From the NCBI RefSeq assembly GCF_010499245.1, contig NZ_JAAGOW010000002.1:124001-188000 (forward strand): a stretch of DNA of 64,000 nucleotides, given 5' to 3'. Below, one piece after another: positions 60,182 to 64,000 of the stretch. How positions within the stretch are numbered: position 1 is the stretch's first letter; every line of letters starts with the position of its first letter. Below the pieces are notes generated by a model. The model did not search any database. It was given only the letters and a program-made list of their open reading frames with translations, and was not told where the DNA came from. A program made the translations under genes and the position numbers. This DNA is from Variovorax sp. WS11 (lineage in GTDB: Bacteria; Pseudomonadota; Gammaproteobacteria; Burkholderiales; Burkholderiaceae_C).

Positions 60182-61462
60182 GTGGTGTTCATCGTGATCG
60201 GCCTCCTGATCGCCGCCTACTGGTGGCTGGACCCGCAGCCGCCCAAGCACGTGACGCTCGCCACCGGCCCCGCGGGCAGCGCCTACGCCGAGTTCGGCAA
60301 GCGCTACGCGGCGGCCCTCAAGTCCAACGGCATCGAGGTCGTGCTCAAGCCCACCGACGGCTCGCAGGACAACCTGCAGCTGCTGCGCAGCGGCGGCGCC
60401 GACGTGGGCTTCGTGCGCGGCGGCAGCGCCGAGCCGGTGGCCGACGAGGAAGCGGGGCTGACTTCGCTGGGCAGCCTGTTCTACGAGCCGCTGTGGTTCT
60501 TCTACCGCGCCGACGCGGCTCACGCGATCGACCGCAAGACCGGGCGGCTGAGCTCGATCGCCCAGTTCAAGGACCTGCGCATCAACGTCGACAAGCCCGG
60601 CAGCGGCGTGCCGGAGATCATGGAACGGATGTTCCGTGCCAACCACATGGAGCCGCAGGCACTGCAGCTGTCCAACCTCGAGCAGACGCCGGCCACGGAG
60701 GCGCTGCAGGCCGGACTGCTCGACGTGATCGTGCTGGCCTCGGCACCGCAGTCGCCGCTGGTGCAGCGGCTGCTGCGCGCACCGGACATCCGGCTCATGG
60801 AGTTCGACCAGAGCGACGCCTACTCGCGCCGCTTCGCATTCCTCCAGCCCGTCACGCTGCCGCGCGGCGTGGTCGACCTGGCGACCGACCTGCCGCCGCA
60901 GGACAAGGCGCTGCTCGCGGCCACCACCTCGCTGCTGGCCAGCGAAAAGACGCATCCTGCGCTGCGGCAGCTCTTCGCGCAGAGTGCCCAGACGCTGCAC
61001 AGCGGCGCGGGCTGGTTCAACCGCGCGCGCGACTTCCCGAACACCCGCACCAGCGAGCTGCCCGTCAGCCCCGAGGGCGACCGCGCCATCAACGGCACGC
61101 CGCCCTTCTGGCAGCGCTACCTGCCCTTCTGGGCCAGCAACCTGGTGGAGCGCATGTGGCTGGTGCTGGGCGGCCTGCTGGTGCTGATGCTGCCGCTCAG
61201 CCGCGTGGTGCCGCCGCTCTACCAGTTCCGCGTGCGGCGGCGCGTGTTCCGCTGGTACGCGCGGCTGCGCGAGGTGGAGCACAAACTGGAAGCCGGCAAG
61301 GGCGAGCGCGAGGCGCTCATCGAGGAACTGGACAACCTCGACCGCGTGGTCAACAAGGTGGCGGTGCCGCTGTCGTATGCCGAAGAGCTCTACGCGCTGC
61401 GCAACAACATCTATGCGGTGCGCAAGCGGGTGCTGGCCCGGATGCCGCAGCATGCCGGCTAG
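60182..61462 (+). CDS. TAXI-family solute-binding membrane protein, N-terminus unclear
   Basis: A 426-residue protein with a TAXI (TRAP-associated) receptor domain. An N-terminal anchor (VFIVIGLLIAAYWWLDPQPP) leads to HVTLATGPAGSAYAEFGKRYAAAL and the extended periplasmic-binding fold. A second helix near residue 320 (LVLGGLLVLMLPLSRVVPP) is followed by a coiled, charged cytosolic tail. The only usable start is GTG 60182 with no ribosome site. Upstream, the residues expected before the anchor appear in alternate frames (60128-60174), so the true N-terminus may be broken by small indels. The role in transport is inferred. Confidence 0.75.
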   Translation: MVFIVIGLLIAAYWWLDPQPPKHVTLATGPAGSAYAEFGKRYAAALKSNGIEVVLKPTDGSQDNLQLLRSGGADVGFVRGGSAEPVADEEAGLTSLGSLFYEPLWFFYRADAAHAIDRKTGRLSSIAQFKDLRINVDKPGSGVPEIMERMFRANHMEPQALQLSNLEQTPATEALQAGLLDVIVLASAPQSPLVQRLLRAPDIRLMEFDQSDAYSRRFAFLQPVTLPRGVVDLATDLPPQDKALLAATTSLLASEKTHPALRQLFAQSAQTLHSGAGWFNRARDFPNTRTSELPVSPEGDRAINGTPPFWQRYLPFWASNLVERMWLVLGGLLVLMLPLSRVVPPLYQFRVRRRVFRWYARLREVEHKLEAGKGEREALIEELDNLDRVVNKVAVPLSYAEELYALRNNIYAVRKRVLARMPQHAG

Positions 61463-61809
61463 GCGGAGTCTGTGCGCGGCCGGCGCATCGCCTCGGGCAC
61501 CGGCTGCATTTGCGCATGCGCGCGCCGTCGGCGGTACGCGATCCAGGTGACGACGCCGCAGCCGGCGAGGTTGATGAGCGACACCGCAACGAGAAAGGCA
61601 TCCGCGACCACCAGGGTGCCGTACAGCAGTGCAGTGAGGTGCGACACGCTCCACGATCCCCAGGTCGTCAGCGAGATCGACTGCGCACCGTCGCGGCAGC
61701 GCCAGACCACGACGATCTGCGGCACGTAGGTCAGCACGCGGCAGGCGTTCGTGAGCAGGTAGGCCCAGCCGATGGCGGCCAGCCAGAAGTCCGGTGGCAG
61801 GTTCTTCAC
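61459..61809 (-). CDS. PQ-loop / SemiSWEET-like membrane protein
   Basis: A 116-residue protein with three hydrophobic helices. The PQ motif TYVPQIVVVWRCRDGAQSISL is followed by WGSWSVSHLTALLYG, which is the pattern of PQ-loop and SemiSWEET proteins. The start GTG 61809 has GGGGGTGA just upstream; GTG 61815 is an alternative. Related proteins form dimeric sugar or amino-acid pores. It is convergent with the TAXI gene, overlapping its stop by three bases. Confidence 0.78.
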   Translation of the reverse strand: MKNLPPDFWLAAIGWAYLLTNACRVLTYVPQIVVVWRCRDGAQSISLTTWGSWSVSHLTALLYGTLVVADAFLVAVSLINLAGCGVVTWIAYRRRRAHAQMQPVPEAMRRPRTDSA

Positions 61810-61938
61810 GATCACCCCCCTTCGACTGCATGTCGATCGATCGCAGTGGGTCGATGATGCGGATGAACGAGTGGGCACACATCCTCCCGCCAAGGGAGGG
61901 CGCCACGGCGCGGCGCCGGGCTATCGAATTCGCAGGGC

Positions 61939-63054
61939 TCAGCGCTCCAGCCGCAGCAGCTTGCCGTTGCTGCTGTCCGTCAGCAGGTAGAGCCAGCCGT
62001 CGGGCCCCTGCCGCACGTCGCGAATGCGCTCGCCGCGATCGGCCAGCAGGCGCTCGCGCGCGGTCACCGTGTTGCCGCTGAGCGTGAGCCGCCACAGCGC
62101 CGTGCCCGCCAGCGCGCCGACGAAGAGGCTGCCCTTCCAGTCGGGCAGCGCATCGCCGCTGTAGAAGGCCATGCCGCTGGGCGCGATGGAGGCCTTCTGC
62201 GTGCCGGGCGTCCAGGCCGAGCCGTCGATCTTCTCCCAGTAGCTCAGCGGCTGTTCCATGCCGGCCTTGGCGGTGCCTTCGCCGACCTGCGTAAGGGTGC
62301 CGTACTCCTGTCCGTAGCTGATGATCGGCCAGCCGTAGTTCCTGCCCGGCAGCGCGAGGTTGACCTCGTCGCCGCCCTGCGGGCCATGCTCGTTCACCCA
62401 CAGCTCGCCAGTGGTGGGATGCAGCGCCGCGCCCTGGGCATTGCGATGGCCGTAGCTCCAGATCTGCGGCTGCGCACCGCCCACGCCGAAGTTGGGATTG
62501 CCCGGCGCCGGCGCGCCGTCGGTGCTGATGCGCATCACCTTGCCGTGGCCGCGCGTCAGGTCCTGCGAGAAGCCGCGCTGGTCGTTGTTCAAGCGCTCGC
62601 CCAGGGTGATGAACAGGTGGCCGCTGCGGTCGAAGACGAGGCGCGATCCGAAGTGCGCACTGCTCTGCGCCTTGGGCAGCTGGCGAAAGATCACGACCAG
62701 GTTGCTCAGGCTGCGATTCGCCGTGTCGAGCTCGGCGCGCGCGACCGCCGTGCCGTTGAAGCTGGCGTCGGTGCCGTCGCGCTCTGCATAGCTGAAGTAA
62801 ATGCGGCGATTGGTGGCGAAGGCCGGGTCCACCGCGACGTCGAGCAGGCCGCCCTGCCCCACCACCTCGACCGCCGGCAGGCCGCTGACCTGGTCGGCCC
62901 CGCCGTTGACCGGCGTGCCGTCCGCATTGCGCAGGCGCAGCTGGCCGCTGCGCTGCGTCACCAGCAGCTTGCCGTCGGGCAGGAAGGCGAGGCTCCAGGG
63001 ATTGGCGAATCCGCTGGCCAGCTCGACCACCTTGACATTCATCGGGCCGGGCAC
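61939..63054 (-). CDS. PQQ-dependent soluble aldose sugar dehydrogenase
   Basis: A 371-residue six-bladed propeller enzyme oxidising sugars with PQQ and calcium in the periplasm. The N-terminal blade has ASGFANPWSLAFLPDGKLLVTQR, then AHFGSRLVFDRSGHLFITLGER. The active region is GHRNAQGAALHPTTGELWVNEHGPQGGDEVN. The formal start is GTG 63054. ATG 63042 is close by. A signal peptide is expected but the open frame upstream (Ala-Pro repeats encoded by a hexamer array) has no normal start. A frame break or loss in the repeat is likely. No PQQ synthesis genes are nearby. Confidence 0.85.
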   Translation of the reverse strand: MPGPMNVKVVELASGFANPWSLAFLPDGKLLVTQRSGQLRLRNADGTPVNGGADQVSGLPAVEVVGQGGLLDVAVDPAFATNRRIYFSYAERDGTDASFNGTAVARAELDTANRSLSNLVVIFRQLPKAQSSAHFGSRLVFDRSGHLFITLGERLNNDQRGFSQDLTRGHGKVMRISTDGAPAPGNPNFGVGGAQPQIWSYGHRNAQGAALHPTTGELWVNEHGPQGGDEVNLALPGRNYGWPIISYGQEYGTLTQVGEGTAKAGMEQPLSYWEKIDGSAWTPGTQKASIAPSGMAFYSGDALPDWKGSLFVGALAGTALWRLTLSGNTVTARERLLADRGERIRDVRQGPDGWLYLLTDSSNGKLLRLER

Positions 63055-63102
63055 CGGCGCAGGCGCAGGTGCAGGTGCAGGTGCAGGTGCGGGCGCAGGT
63101 GC
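63055..63102 (-). repeat. imperfect hexanucleotide repeat before the PQQ dehydrogenase
   Basis: Eight AGGTGC-type units (four perfect at 63067-63090, others with one or two changes) encode Ala-Pro pairs in the dehydrogenase frame. They stand where a linker after a signal peptide would be. Confidence 0.85.
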
Positions 63103-63348
63103 CGGGGCCGAATAAACAGCAAGGCTGGCGCCACGGCGCCGGTGCAGGAATTAGCCGACCGCTGACCCCGAAGGCGTTGATCGCCACGCTGCTTACCGCC
63201 GCCGCCTGCAAAGCCGCGAAGAAGGGTCACCGCCGTCATCTGCGCCGTGCTGCACCGCAATATGTCACTCCTTCAGGCACGTCCTGCGCGCCAGATTTGA
63301 AGTGTGGACGCCGGATTTCAAACCGGCGCTGTCAGCGCACGCCGTTTC
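63103..63348. other. gene-poor stretch between the PQQ dehydrogenase and ettA
   Basis: About 250 bases with no gene I can support. A rightward frame contains LTPKALIATLLTAAACKAA, signal-like but in a context without a ribosome site. On the minus strand the expected signal peptide of the PQQ dehydrogenase should lie here but I cannot find it. CGCCGG and CCGGCG (63309-63328) form a weak hairpin after ettA without a T-run. Confidence 0.5.
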
Positions 63349-64000
63349 TTACTTCAGCGCCTTGAACCGCATCCGATGCGGCTTGGCGCCTTCCTCGCCC
63401 AGGCGCTTCTTCTTGTCGGCCTCGTACTCCTGGTAGTTGCCGTTGAAGAAGGTCCATTGGCTGTCGCCCTCGGCCGCGAGGATATGGGTCGCGATGCGGT
63501 CCAGGAACCAGCGGTCGTGGCTGATCACGAGCACCGAGCCCGCGAATTCGAGCAAGGCGTCTTCGAGCGCGCGCAGCGTCTCGACGTCCAGGTCGTTCGA
63601 GGGTTCGTCCAGCATCAGCACGTTGCCGCCGGCGATCAGTGTCTTGGCCAGGTGCAGCCGGCCGCGCTCGCCGCCGGAGAGCGTGCCGACCTTCTTCTGC
63701 TGGTCGGCACCGTTGAAATTGAAGCGGCCGGCATACGCGCGGCTCGCCATCTGGAACTTGCCGACGTTGATGATGTCGAGACCGTTCGAGATGTCTTCCC
63801 ACACCGTCTTCTCGTTGGCGAGCGCATCGCGGGTCTGGTCGACGAAGGCCATCTTGACCGTCTGGCCGACCACCACCTCGCCGCTGTCGGGCTTTTCCTT
63901 GCCCGCGATCAGCTTGAAGAGCGTGGACTTGCCGGCGCCGTTCGGGCCGATGATGCCGACGATGGCGCCGGCCGGGACCTCGAAGCTCAGGTTGTCGATC
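63349..64000 (-). CDS. ettA: energy-dependent translational throttle protein EttA, C-terminal part
   Basis: ABC-F ATPase that binds the ribosomal exit site and gates the first step of elongation according to ATP/ADP. The visible 216 residues are the second ATPase domain. The Walker A is GPNGAGKSTLFKL, then a Q-loop region MAFVDQTRDAL, the signature LSGGERGRLHLAKTL, Walker B VLMLDEPSNDLD and the switch His in VISHDRWFLDRIA. The tail HRMRFKALK is typical. The 5' end lies beyond the window. Confidence 0.95.
   Translation of the reverse strand, partial: IDNLSFEVPAGAIVGIIGPNGAGKSTLFKLIAGKEKPDSGEVVVGQTVKMAFVDQTRDALANEKTVWEDISNGLDIINVGKFQMASRAYAGRFNFNGADQQKKVGTLSGGERGRLHLAKTLIAGGNVLMLDEPSNDLDVETLRALEDALLEFAGSVLVISHDRWFLDRIATHILAAEGDSQWTFFNGNYQEYEADKKKRLGEEGAKPHRMRFKALK

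Noticed and set aside
60110..63211. Long minus-strand open frame of about 1033 codons
   Set aside because: It is an Arg/Ala/Gly-rich shadow of the TAXI and PQQ dehydrogenase genes, common in GC-rich DNA.
63069..63365. Small rightward gene with a signal-like ALIATLLTAAACKAA
   Set aside because: No ribosome site, starts inside the hexamer array, and runs into the ettA 3' end; too weak to call.

Overview
The window is GC-rich, densely packed DNA with the gene content of a betaproteobacterium of the order Burkholderiales. The whole set (glnS, gshA, a Bug-type solute receptor, DUF6622, egtBD, many short ATGA/TGATG overlaps) fits Comamonadaceae, perhaps near Variovorax. That placement is my inference from family content, not from a marker comparison. 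I see no rRNA, tRNA, CRISPR array or intact insertion sequence.

Layout, 0-12 kb: an RND efflux adaptor cut by the window start; a small-membrane-protein/LytS-type kinase/LytTR regulator operon ending in a symmetrical terminator; a secreted Pro/Tyr-rich protein; glnS; an aspartoacylase-like hydrolase; a type I methyltransferase pair hsdM-hsdS with no hsdR beside it; an ABM monooxygenase; a Fic-HTH protein with its own operator; and the GTPase YlqF. 12-25 kb: a membrane LytTR regulator divergent from an acyltransferase; a MerR-controlled operon NTF2-MerR-aminotransferase; a response regulator; an ornithine cyclodeaminase; gshA; a DUF2252 protein; an esterase; an MHS transporter coupled to a DUF2817 peptidase. 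25-42 kb: a 944-residue autotransporter, mnmH, DUF808, ferredoxin, an MFS exporter, an RluA-type synthase, a universal stress protein, the ergothioneine operon egtB-egtD-DUF427-2OG dioxygenase, NDH-2, and small enzymes. 42-53 kb: a HicA-HicB fusion remnant, an acyl-CoA ligase, OsmC, a Bug receptor, a GntR-controlled polar amino-acid ABC transporter, GDPD, a MerR/cation transporter pair and a P1 peptidase.

The most unusual stretch is 53.6-60.0 kb. A locally AT-richer minus-strand cluster reads LuxR-type regulator, two-TM small protein (candidate immunity), a double-glycine-leader Cys/Gly/Ala-rich peptide (candidate class II microcin), a four-Cys zinc-ribbon protein, an HlyD adaptor and a C39-peptidase ABC exporter. 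Palindromes sit just upstream of the peptide genes. The exporter carries a one-base frame break and the following argC carries two, so the cluster is either decaying or contains sequencing errors. Downstream are a TAXI receptor, a PQ-loop protein, a PQQ sugar dehydrogenase and the 3' part of ettA.

A second theme is in-frame tandem repeats of 6 or 9 bases inside five genes: the His-Gly tail at 3.5 kb, hsdS, the autotransporter linker, an MFS C-terminus and the PQQ dehydrogenase N-terminus. They can change protein length without shifting the frame.
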